Assembly: GCF_020921035.1 (NCBI RefSeq)
Contig: NC_063151.1
Span: forward strand, 1,054,001-1,118,000
DNA: 64,000 nucleotides
Reading direction: 5' to 3'
Origin: Rhodamnia argentea
Lineage: Eukaryota; Streptophyta; Magnoliopsida; Myrtales; Myrtaceae
How positions within the stretch are numbered: position 1 is the first letter of the stretch; each line of letters opens with the position of its first letter. A program made the position numbers and the translations under genes. Below are positions 1 through 10,847 of this stretch, piece after piece. The notes beneath the pieces are model-generated. The model was not told the DNA's origin and made no database searches. It saw only the letters and a program-made list of their open reading frames with translations.

Positions 1-1740
1 AACAAATTTGAGAGGCACAAAAATGAGACGAACTATGACCCAATTCCATAAACATGAACAAAATAGAAACAGAAAATGTAGCAAGAGAGAACAACAAGCT
101 GTTAAGTAAGTGTACATTAAGAGACTAGAACACGGTAACAATAGGAAAAAAAAAGGGCAATTTGGCTCATGGGAAGAAGAAGCTACTCCATTGTGATTCT
201 AATGGTTGATTCACATCAATACAGCATAAAAGCACTAGAAAACCAGAGATGCCCCTACAGGTTAATATCACTAAGATATTCTGTCATCCAAGTGAAATCT
301 CCTTGAAGCGACAATCTGTTATTGAAATATCCAAATGCTAATTCCAGGAAATTGATTACCAGCTCTTTCTACTTGCCCTATGATCCACTGATTTCAACCT
401 TGAGATGTCTACAGACAAGACAGAAGTGTGAAGCTTAACATCTTCAAACAACCTCTCAAACACCTGCAACTTGCCCATTAAAAATAAGAACCAGACAATG
501 CCATACACCTCTACAAGAATATGAACCAGACAAGGCCATAAACCACACATTCCCTCAGCCAAGAATTGTCATTCAATCAGCAGACACAAGTACTTGTAAT
601 TTATCAAGGAAAAGAAATGTATGATTATCACATGAAAATGAAGAGCTTCAAAAGAAGATGAACACTGCAAAGCACACATTGAATCCCAGTTCTTTCCTCT
701 TGAACAATCATAACACTATCTATGTGCCTGAAACCAGGGTTTACTAACCCAACAAACGCATTGAACCTTCAGATAAAAACTATACAAATCAAAATTCAAA
801 ATTCAAGCAGAATACGGCACTCCCCAAAATTCAGTAGAGACAATTCGGGGATGAGCAAATAGATCTGAATCCAAAACGCTTCCTAAGAGACCCATGGCCA
901 TCTACAGAAGCGAGAAAGTCTAGCGCATACACGAAAACTAAAAAAAAGAAAAAAAAAAAGCTCCTCCAACCCTTTTCGAACAAATGATACTTATACCGAA
1001 AATGTTACTTCTTAATGCTCCTCCAACCCTTTTCAACCCAAAAGAACAAAAAAAAGGCTTCTCCAACCGGGCTATAGTCTTCGCATGAGCGCAAGCAGTG
1101 ACTAATCCTAATAAAAGTTGCCAAGTCAGTTGTATAAAAATGTATTACCTACTTCCTACCATTGCAATTCAATCATGGACGAATAAGATCTCATGAACCT
1201 CATTATCTTGGGCGATACAAGCGAAGGGATTGTGAACTACGCTTGAGAAGTTTGTACCGAATTGCATCAATCAAAATTGACAAAAAGTCAACTATTCTAA
1301 GAGAAGACGGCGTCCAACACAACGATCCACAGCACGGATTTATTAAAAAAACAAAATTCTGTGCATTGATGCCAAGAAAATCTTCAAATTTTCAAGAATA
1401 CAAAAAGAGCAGGTGCACAAGACTCGGATTCAAAAGTAAATATTGAGAAAAGAAACACACGTGTGAAGCGGCGGGGACAGAGGGGCGTTGAGCGCTCGGT
1501 CGCCGGCGTTGGTCCGACGGGGAGAGAGAGAGGACTGGCCGGTTTCGTACTTGGGGGCTATTTATGGTGGCCGGAGGAGGAGGAGGAGAACCGCAAAAGT
1601 GGGGAAGAGGCAGAGCAACTCCAAGTCCGAACTCGTGAGGGTGCTTTGTTGGGTGTCTTATAGTTTTTAGTTTTATTTTTTTCTCAAGTGATTTTCAAAA
1701 ACTAATCTCGTTTTATTAACTTCCATATAATATTGCTATC

Positions 1741-1787
1741 ATACTATTATAATTTTTTCGACCAAAAAAAAATACTATTATGATTTT
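1741..1787 (+). mobile_element. Ultra-short GACC-poly(A) insertion with target duplication (copy A)
   Basis: A 15-bp insert (TTCGACC followed by eight A) sits between near-identical 16-bp direct repeats ATACTATTATAATTTT (1741-1756) and ATACTATTATGATTTT (1772-1787). A duplicated target plus an A-tail is the mark of target-primed reverse transcription. The same core recurs at several other places in this window. Confidence 0.55.
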
Positions 1788-2089
1788 ATTAAGTATTATT
1801 ATTACGTCAAAAAATCGTCTCTTATGAATTAATTTCGACTTTACACGTAACTCAACCCATTCTCATTTCTTTGGTCATTCTAAAATCTTACCAAAAGCGG
1901 CATATTATCCTAATCCTCTAGTCCTAACCATCAGTTTCTACTTTCGTCACAACGGTTCGATCGATCCTCTCACTTTAACATTATACACAAATTTGGATGC
2001 TTCGATGATCTCAGTATCGATCAAAGCGTGATGGTCGTCTTGCACTCTCACGGCCGACCCATCAATCCTCCCCTTTACCCCTCTCCCCT

Positions 2090-2117
2090 CTCTCCTCTCT
2101 CTCTCTCTCTCTCTCTC
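2090..2117. repeat. (CT)n microsatellite
   Basis: Near-perfect CT dinucleotide run in AT-rich intergenic DNA. No gene is associated with it. Confidence 0.85.
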
Positions 2118-2985
2118 ATTTGTTTACGAACGGCAACCACTCGAGGCAGTTGTTGAGAGCTAACTGTCGTCCTTCCGGCAATGACTACCGCCAAGCCATG
2201 ACCAGAACCTGGAAAAAGATGATCTATTCTGATCGCATTAACCATTAGAATTAGATCTTAGAGGCTCGCATGTGTAGAACGAAGATCCTAAGGGTTCCTG
2301 CAAACGATTGAACCGCAATTTGCTCCGCCAATCCAATAGTCGTGGCACCCTAAATGGACTTGGGATTCTATTGCATCCCACGTGCAACAACATTATCACG
2401 GACAGGGATGATGAGGTAATCAGCTAGTTGAGTTGAAACATGCACACATCATCCTTCGAGAAGCACGGTAATTAAAAATCCTTTCTTACCAACATGTAAA
2501 GCCGACTTAAAAAAAAGCCTACTTCAAAAAATTCGATGCATGAGTATAGGTAGGCACTAGATTGGTCCTGCTGCTACCACTTTCAAGGAGAACGCTTACT
2601 TTGTTTTATTAAAAGACCAGATAGCTACACACAGACATGCCTCTGGAGAGAGAGAGAGAAGGAAGACACAAGTGCCAAAACTTCTTCACTGTATGACAAA
2701 TCAAATGCCCCACATCATGACATTCTTCACGTCAGATACACGAGAGCCGAGCAACCTTAGCGACATCCAACTTTTAATTCGATCGGCACCAAGACCACAA
2801 AATCTCGTATTACGATTACAAAAATGGTGTAACGAATAAATATTGAAAGACGCGTCTTCAGTCTGACAAACAATGCCCGGCAGTGAACGGCACAAAATAA
2901 CTCGGGCAAGGCCAGCTTCTTTCGAATCAACAACAATTTGCAGCTCCTATACAGTTTCTAACAGCCTCACGAATGTATCCCCCTG

Positions 2986-5900
2986 TTATACACTAACAAC
3001 ACCAGAAACCCAAGGAACAACCAATGGCGCATTTGGATGCGCATCCCTATATGCCTCGGAATACTTGTCCTTAAAATTGAACTTCGGTGGCTCTGCCTGC
3101 ATTTTGACAGTAAGAGGCACGTAAACAGTGAAAATCTTAAAAAGAAACAATGCCAACATGCAGTAATCTTTATTTGATTAGAAGAGACCATTAAGTTTCC
3201 AGATGAAAAGAAAATCCAAAACTTACGTATTTAAGCCAGCACTCCTGGTTCTTGTGTTCATAGATATCTGGAGAGTAACACCCTGTTTCGGATGGGCAAT
3301 ATACCCAAACGTTACATTTCTTTTCCCCCGGTTTGGCATACTTAGCCTGATCCAAACAAGCCTGACAACAATCAGCCGCACTTTCTTTATGATGAGTAAG
3401 GCCCCATCTAACAGCGCCACCACCATAGTCTGTATGGAGTTCGGCATTGCACTCTGGAGGCAGTGGTCTGCCGGGTAAGACTTCCTCCTCTGGAAAATAA
3501 AATTACCTCATTATAAAGGCAAGTGTTCCCAATCACTGACAAATCCCATCATATTATTCTACCACGCAAGTCAAGAAAACAACGGACTACAGGGGAAGGC
3601 AATTAAGGAAGAAAGAATGGAGACAAGGGAACCGAAGGTGGGGAGATCAAAGGAAAACAGGAAAAATAGACACTAGATAAATAACTTCATAATAATGCAT
3701 TAAACAGCTGTTAATGGACCAGAAAGAAAGGAAGAGAAGCATTACCAATCTCATCTTCACCCTCGGGCTTATCATCATGTTCCTTGTGGGTGACTTCAGT
3801 CGGTATCCAAAGTCCAATCTGTTCTGATAGAACATCCCAATTAGAGTCCAAGGCTTTCAGCAACAAACCTGCATTAAAATTTAATCAAGGATGTTTAGTA
3901 ATAAATAGCTTACTAGAAAAAAATAAACAGGAGTACTGGTGCATCAACACAAGTAACAAGTTGTGGAGCATCTCCTAGATATACCTGCCTCCTCCCCTAA
4001 AAGAGTTGAATTAAGGCTGTTTCCAAGGGTCACTTGTTTGGCCTCTTGTAGTTTTTCCTTGCGCCAGCTTTCAACTGCATCTGTTTATCACAAGCATTTA
4101 TTCAGGACATTTATAAACTACATGATAATAACAAGAACAATAGCAACAACCGCTACCGCAACAACAGCAATTAAGCGGAATGGGATATGATTCCACATTG
4201 CACTGCACAATAAATTAAGAATAGAGGAAAGTCTTCCTATTTCCATGAGGATAGCGAATGCATCCTTCATTAGGTTCAGGATATACAACTTGCCAACAGA
4301 TAAAGTACATGACTTGCTAGTAACAAATTACTCCAGTCAGGGGACCTATTACAGGGACTCTGCAATTCTACAACATAACTTTCTCCATCATCATTGCTTG
4401 TGGTCAACCAATATTAGCTTCAAAGTAAATGCCCGTCGACTCTCATACACAGAAAAAGCTTTTGTTTTAGTCTGGTGAATTGATCACTCACTAAATCTGG
4501 CTGTTACAAACCTTGGGATCTAGGAGAAGCGACTTCCTCAGTAAGGGAACATGCCTCTTGTGAGGGAATAATTACTTCATATAGTCATTACCTATAACTC
4601 TGCTGCCATAATGATCCATGTCAGCACATCCTACTTACGGTTGGTCATCCTTTGATCATCACTTACAAGATGTAATACCCAAGATTGCAATCATACATTC
4701 CACAATCGAAAAGAGTACACCCTTTAGATGCCTATACATGAACAGCCAGTTTTCTACGATCGTGACTCAGTGCATAAGAGGAGCTCCCCAGTCCAAAGGT
4801 ATTCCAGTGGCCCTTTCGGAAGTACAACACCCGGAAATTCAGATTTAGGATTCAGTTGCTAAACACCTAAATTTTGAGGTCATGACTAATCAATAGCAAA
4901 GTCACGCGGCAACCTGTGCCACTTCAACAGGAAGGTTTTGCAAAATCACACACAATGCCAGTTAAACCTGAAAAATAAAACAAATGACTGCCTCCAAGAT
5001 ATTGTCAGTTTCTAGGTAAATAGTACAGATGGCAAATCGGGAAAGCTGATCTATCCAATAATCTTGCGAGGATGTCCAACCAGCCCCATCTACAGATTAA
5101 TCAGTCAGTTCCTCCTAGAGCAATAGAAAACCTACATGAATAGGTAGATTTTCCACAGAGCTCATCAATAAAATTTTGGTATCCAAAAAGGAAACTACCC
5201 CAGGAAAATGGCACACTGATCTTGGGCCAAAGTCTAGTGTTAGCTCAAGTAGCACTACTGCACAGGACATAATACAACCGAAAGAAGACTTGTTCTGGCA
5301 CAAACAATCTCCATGGTTGGTGCTCCTTTCTTGATCTTTATTACCCTACGAAGCTCCCGGTATGCATGACTTAGCCCATTGGCAAACCCAGTACTTGGAA
5401 CCATGATCACTAAGGAACCATATCCAAACTTGAGCATCCTCCAACCTTCTCACCCTCCAACAAGGAAAATCTTTTTCAACAAAGCAGACATCATCCATAA
5501 GAAATAGGAGGTACACCACCAAGTACAGAGAAAATATGTTAAAGATAATGCAAAATAAAGAAAAGCCTGATGAAACCCAGAAGGCAGGAAGCTAAGTAGA
5601 AATTAAATGATGCACCAGTCTAGTGGAGATTTGTAATGATATCTATAGGCTATTGCCAGTGGGCATTGCCGGACCCCTGGATCTTCGCTTCCTTTCCACT
5701 AAAAGAACATGGTGACACTAGCTGATACCACCACTATCTAGAGTATGAATTGTCTTCATTTGTCAGTGGTCTCAGAGATCTGGTGATCTCACCTGATGAA
5801 GGCTGGCCTAGCACTAATGGACCATGCCAGGGACTACAGCTTAATTATGAAATTGGCAGAAAGGCTTTATGGTTCACATACAACACCAATCAACAATATT

Positions 5901-7412
5901 AAGGCCGTGACTCCTTGTAACTTATCCTCAAGAATTTTCCCGGAAGATGCTGTCCAGGTGAAAAAAAGGCTCAGACTGTAGACACAATACAGTAAAATGG
6001 CTACTCTTGATGAAGCTTTTACCATTCCATCTGCACTTAAAGACATTAAGAAGGAAGCAAACTCCCTCAAGGAAAAAACTACCTCAAGCCGACACCAAGT
6101 ATCAACCTCCTAGAAATTTTCACAGGACGAGAAGTCAAAAAGGATGAGCTAGAAACAACACGAACAAATTTATTCTCGAGGGTACCAATTAATGGCATCT
6201 TTCTTATGTGAAGTGCCAGCTGGTCATGGAAAAATAATGACACTTAAGTCCTCGAATACATGATGATCTCCCTATGAAGGAGAAACAGTGACACTTACAC
6301 TCTGAAATGCAAGATGAAAAATGTGGAAAATCCTAAATAGCAAAAACCAGAAAAGTGAGTGAAATATTCTGAAACAAAGATATACCAACGAAATTGGTAA
6401 AAAACTAAGAAACTTGCATCAAAAGCATTTGATAGAGTTTCTTTCCTAAATGGACACCACACCAAGGTGACAAATATTATACAGTGCTACTCAAAATTCA
6501 ACTGCCTATACTTGAATTTATGTGCCATCTCGAGTAAGAAAACCTTAATAGGGGGTCTTCCCAAAACTTGGCCTAAAAAGTTTGCAGGAATTCCAACTAA
6601 ACGAGCTGAAACAAAAGTTGCAGGTGCAAGCATACGTCGGAAAAGGTAGATGCCACAAAGAAAACTACATCTAGGCTATAGAACAATGTAGCAGCGAGTA
6701 AAATTATCATCAACTACAAGTTTAGAAGGAGCCAACTCAGGCTGACCTCGTTGCTCGTTTGCCTTTCCATTGCCATTAAGGCCTTTTAACCTCTGCAAAA
6801 TCTCATCAGTGATTTTCTGCTTCAATGGGTGCGGTAATTGAACTGCTCCTTTCCCAGACATTTGCTTCTCAAGCTTTTTAACCTTTTTCCACAGATTAAA
6901 AAAAGGCAATGCTTCTCGTCAATTCCAATAATGAAGTCGCAAATTTAGCATTTGCTTAATCGATCAACACTGTTGCAGCAACATGCTGAACATAGCAAGT
7001 AAGCATCTTTCGAATGCCTATTTTACCATTTTTACGAGCTGGAGCGGTTTGGCTGCTCTTCGTATCCGAATAGATTCCTCCATCTTCTTAATCTGATCAG
7101 GCGTGTACTTAGCAACTGCAACCGACAGAGCAGATTTTAGGCACTCGATCGGAGGTCCCGAAGGACCGAGAAAACCCAAGAGTTTTGCTCCCAGGTTCAC
7201 GGAACATGCTAAGTCCCGATGAGGAGCTAGATAGAGCGGAAACGCGTACCATTGGGGGAGTCGCCAGAGGAGTAGACGTAGAGGGAAGCGTAGAGGTAGC
7301 GAAGGACGAAGAGAGCGGCGACGATGTTGATGGAGCAGACGATGAGAGTGGTCCTCTTGTACGAGCACCCGAGCTTCCCTCCTCTCCCTTGATTTCCCCA
7401 ATCCCTCGCCAT
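2986..7412 (-). CDS. Single-pass membrane protein with PAN/apple-like cysteine-rich domain (uncharacterised plant family)
   Basis: Seven coding exons assemble in frame to 339 residues: 7412-7250, 7115-7027, 6882-6747, 4080-3985, 3868-3746, 3489-3227 and 3135-2986, all with GT-AG junctions and matching phases. Residues 1-20 are basic and soluble; about 21-46 form one hydrophobic helix, suggesting a signal-anchor protein. Next comes a charged, probably helical stretch (YTPDQIKKMEESIRIRR, then KKLEKQM). The C-terminal part (exon 6) is cysteine-rich, with the spacing CCQAC, CNVWVYC, GCY and ECWLK. This resembles PAN/apple modules, which are usually disulphide-bonded and extracytoplasmic or lumenal. 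I recall similar unnamed proteins across land plants, but no function. The start is the first ATG after a GA-rich leader and directly precedes the membrane helix. Intron 3 (4081-6746) is long for the gene and holds no recognisable gene. Confidence 0.82.
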
Positions 7413-7453
7413 TCTCTACCTCCCTCCTCATCCCACCACCACCACCTCCACCA

Positions 7454-7476
7454 ACATACTCTCTCTCTCCCTCCCT

Positions 7477-7516
<40 letters not shown>

Positions 7517-7532
7517 GTCTCTCTCTCTCTCC
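7454..7532. repeat. CT/CCT low-complexity tract (GA-rich leader of the minus-strand gene)
   Basis: Imperfect CT, CCCT and CTGT repeats just upstream of the ATG at 7412. On the transcribed minus strand this is a GA-rich 5' leader or core promoter, a common feature of plant genes. It produces spurious open frames on both strands. Confidence 0.75.
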
Positions 7533-7904
7533 GAGTGAAAGCAAACAAGCGAGGAATGCCGTGTAATGCTCGATAAGGCGTGGAGATCGCACCGCTCGGA
7601 TCGATCTGCAGATCACGGCGATCGAAGATCTTCTGCTGCCGTCACCAGTGGCGCTCGCAGCTCTCCCGCTTGGTGGTGGGTTGCTGTTCCGCCCCTCTTT
7701 TCTCCACCTTCCTGCCTAATTCGAAGACGCTGGGGAGAGACAGGAGAGAGAGATATATATGCAGTAGAGGGAGAGAATAAATGCTCCTCCTTTGTTAGTC
7801 GGCAACCTTTCGAATCGTTTAATTTTTTTTATTTTTTTTTTCTTTTAAGCTTGGCTCTTCTAATCATTCGTATCATGTTTATGCAGGTGCAATATCGTCT
7901 TTGA

Positions 7905-8200
7905 ATCTTAAATTTATCAACCCCTAAATTTTTAATACATAATTAATTTAATTCTTAAACTATATAAAAATATTTAATATTGTCATTCCATTAATTCAAG
8001 TTCATGAACAATATCGAATATTTTCAAATAATCCATGGATTGTACTTTTAGTGCCGCATTAAACAAATTAAAAGTTTAAGAATGACATTACACGTTATAA
8101 TAAAATTTAGAGGCCATACTAAACAAATTAAAAGTTCGAAAATGACCTTGAATACTGAACCAAAATTTAGAGATTATTTTCGTTGAATTCATGATCGATG
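7905..8200. mobile_element. AT-rich inverted-repeat miniature element
   Basis: The left end (around 7905-7960) and the reverse complement of the right end (around 8140-8200) share a diverged palindromic arrangement of TTTGAAT, AAATTTA and AACTTTTAATTTGTT-type words. A second, clearer copy of the same family lies at about 59893-60268. It has no coding capacity. Boundaries are approximate and no target duplication was established. Confidence 0.45.
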
Positions 8201-8520
8201 TAGGTGGTAATTATAAATATCCGACATACATTTCACTCTTTCGATAGTGAACATGCATGCAGGTTTTTTTTTTTTTTTTTTATACTTACGATGATAACAG
8301 TAAGTCTTTAATTTGTATGAAGGAAGATAAAAATGGGAGCTGAGTAAGAACCTGAGTATCAACGGGCCAAAAAGTTCCCATCAAAAGTTGCAATGGAGAT
8401 CGGGACGGTTCCAAATTAAATTGTTCTAGAAGAGTGGACCCTCTAGAAAAATGTCTCGTATCCATTTTTTCCTTTCATAGAAAAGGGCTCAATAAAGGTA
8501 ACATCGGCAAACAACTATGT

Positions 8521-8747
8521 TACTATGCCCATTTTTTTTTTTTATAATCGAAGCATTCGGGCCAGTTTGCACGCACCTCGACTATTCCGCGGAAGAGATT
8601 AGCACGGTGATCCACCGCCATGGCCCCATACTTAAATCACGGGTGGTTAGTTGGAGAATCGAACCTAGAACCAGTGCGCCTAACCACACAATCCTAAGTG
8701 CGTCCTAACCAACTGAGCCATCCATGAGTGGATACTATGCCCATTTT
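8521..8747 (-). mobile_element. tRNA-derived SINE with 15-bp target-site duplication
   Basis: Read on the minus strand from about 8732, the element opens with a pol III A-box-like string (TGGCTCAGTTGGTTAGGA). About 40 bases on, it has a B-box-like string (GGTTCTAGGTTCGATTCTC). It then carries a roughly 130-bp unique body and ends in ATTATAAAA-poly(A) near 8536. It is flanked by identical 15-bp direct repeats TACTATGCCCATTTT at 8521-8535 and 8733-8747. tRNA-like promoter, poly(A) tail and perfect target duplication together define a short interspersed element, and the intact duplication implies a fairly recent insertion. The anticodon arm is degraded, so it is not a functional tRNA. Confidence 0.8.
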
Positions 8748-8759
8748 ATTACCTATTAA

Positions 8760-10690
8760 AACATAAACTAACTCTCTAGTAAGCGGAGAAAAAAAATGTA
8801 TAGGCAATATTTATTTCACGAAAAATAAATGATATGAAAAATATATTTTCATAAAAATGATCGATTATATCGCTTGAAATGATTAGCCAATGAGAGATAT
8901 TCCCATTGCCATTAATAAATTATGTCCAACATTTTTCATGGATGATGAAAATATTATTCGATTATTTATTTTCGAAAGAAGCACAGACAATCATTTTTCA
9001 CGTCTTGTTCTCGAAAAATGGGCAATTTGAAAAATACTTTGTGAAAAATCATCGCCTTTATCGATTGCAGAAATAGTGGACGGAAAATATTTTCATCGGT
9101 CACAAACAAAATTTAGATATGAATTGCTGTCTATGATGATATATTAAAATATTTTAAGTTATATAAATGATTATTTTAAAAAAAAATTGGATTCGAGGAT
9201 TTGATTCACACGAACAATAACGAAATAAAGATGAGAGTAGGTAAGTGGTAACGTTGGAGGGGGAGCATGTGGGGCGCCTACGGCTGAAAAGGCGGGGAGG
9301 GAATCGTGGTCGGCCGGGTCAGGGTGAGGCAATTTGGGTTAACTTGCAGTTGAAGCGTAATTAATGACGGGGCCGCTTTTTGGGACGCCTCAAACGACGA
9401 CGTTGGGTCCCGATCCTCAACTTCTCATTCCATCATTGAATCCCCCTCTCGTTGGGGACCTTCTAATTCATATGATTAAAACTTGGTCGCATGCCAATTG
9501 CAGGGAACTCATGATTTAAACATGAGCACGACCCCCTCGAATGAGCATCTTGGTCCGTTCCTTCCGATTAAAAAGATTTCCAAGCGGACGTGGGTGGACC
9601 AAATTTAGGGTTGAATGTAACGTGTCGACGGAATGCGGATCACGTGATTGTGAGGTACTTATTAAGATAGCCATCGCAAAATTGGTACAAATGTTGGAAA
9701 GTGACGTCGAAAGTGTCGAGGGGGTGGGCAAAGATCGAGGACATCGGGTGCGCAGCAAGCTCACCGCATATCGACGTTGGGATGCCCTTGCTAAAATGGA
9801 TTCGTCGCGTGTTGATCTGCGATGATTGAAGCAAAACTTTAATTGTAAGCTTATGCGTGATGGATATCGTCCCTTGAGTTCTAATGGACTTAGTTAACCA
9901 CTCGAGGTTGGGAGGATGAACTCCTACTCATGCCAAGTAGGGTTTTTTTATTCAATTTGAATGATTCAAATATTCAAGAGCGCATGATGACATAAGTCTT
10001 AGCTGTGAGAGTCACGATAACTTTTCATGATTTCGTAAATAACAAAGAATGATTTAAATCTTAACACAAAATCCATAATTCTACTTTGTTTCTGCTACCA
10101 TTTTATATGTTAATATTACGACTTTGCCTTTTTCCCAATTATAAAATTTACCTCTACATTTCATGTATTGGATCTAATTCACTTTAGAACGAGCAATGCC
10201 ACAAAAAAGTAAAATAAAACAATCAATACGGTGAAATTAGAGGTTAATTTGCAAGTGATTATAGTTTGAAATTTCTTTTGTATTGATTTAAAAGTCGCAA
10301 CAATTTCATTTACTGAAATTATTCGTGTGGTGTCATAAAAGGCGTATTGTACATGACTTTATTCTCTCAATTAAAATGTTTAAAACCGAATCGATATCAA
10401 TGCAATAAGTTTACTGTTTAAGACCTTTTTAGTACTTTTTTCGCCTTTACTTTGATACGAAGCTGCCGACGGCGGAGCTGAATGACCTGCAATGGGCTGT
10501 GTTATGCGAGGGTTTTCTCTTTGCATTTTGTGTTTTGTCTAGTGTCGTGGCCCGCTATCGCCGGTGGCGGCACTAGCGGCAGCGGGGGAGGTGGTGAAGA
10601 TCCGCAACCCGATAAGCCTGTTTTGGGCCGTGAGGAAACTTGGGCTTTGGAGCGGGCCACAGGCCCCACCCGTTAAGGGACGACACGCCG
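8760..10690. other. Intergenic, no gene seen
   Basis: AT-rich sequence. Around 8790-9130 the words GAAAAATAT and TTTTCATG recur in both orientations, which suggests a decayed miniature inverted-repeat element. About 9240-9420 is more GC-rich without an exon. The open frames near 9541-9834 show no domain, codon structure or splice context, so I do not call them. Confidence 0.5.
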
Positions 10691-10705
10691 TACATGATTG
10701 CCAAA

Positions 10706-10717
10706 ATGGCGGGAAAA
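10706..10717. promoter_or_regulatory. E2F/DP-type site upstream of ORC2
   Basis: The plus strand reads ATGGCGGGAAAA and the minus strand TTTTCCCGCCAT, an excellent match to the E2F consensus (TTTCCCGC). It lies about 130 bp upstream of the ORC2 start codon, in the proximal promoter. E2F control of replication-origin genes at the G1/S transition is well documented in plants. That this particular site is used is inference. Confidence 0.6.
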
Positions 10718-10847
10718 GGCACCGCGTGTGCGAGGCGCGTGAGCTCTTCTGTGCTCTTCATCTTTCTCGCCCTCTCCCTCAACCTCTCGATCCTCCGCGG
10801 CTGAGCTGAGACACTTCGCTCGCAACCCGCCGAAACACGGCTCGATA

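Larger units (their letters stand above)
1..2640. other. Gene-poor left edge; possible leader of a leftward gene
   Basis: No convincing coding exon was found on either strand. The segment at about 1440-1660 is GC-rich, and on the minus strand it reads as a possible core promoter: a CATAAATAG TATA-like string near 1560-1570, followed downstream by a CT-rich leader-like stretch. It could be the start of a leftward gene whose coding part lies outside the window or further left without recognisable exons. The rest is AT-rich non-coding sequence. It includes a CT microsatellite at about 2090-2117 and one of the short GACC-tail insertions at 1741-1787. Confidence 0.3.

Noticed and set aside
7018-7548. 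176-residue minus-strand frame overlapping the first exons of the membrane-protein gene
   Set aside because: It joins exon 2 to intron 1 and the GA-rich leader by read-through. The spliced model gives the recognisable protein.
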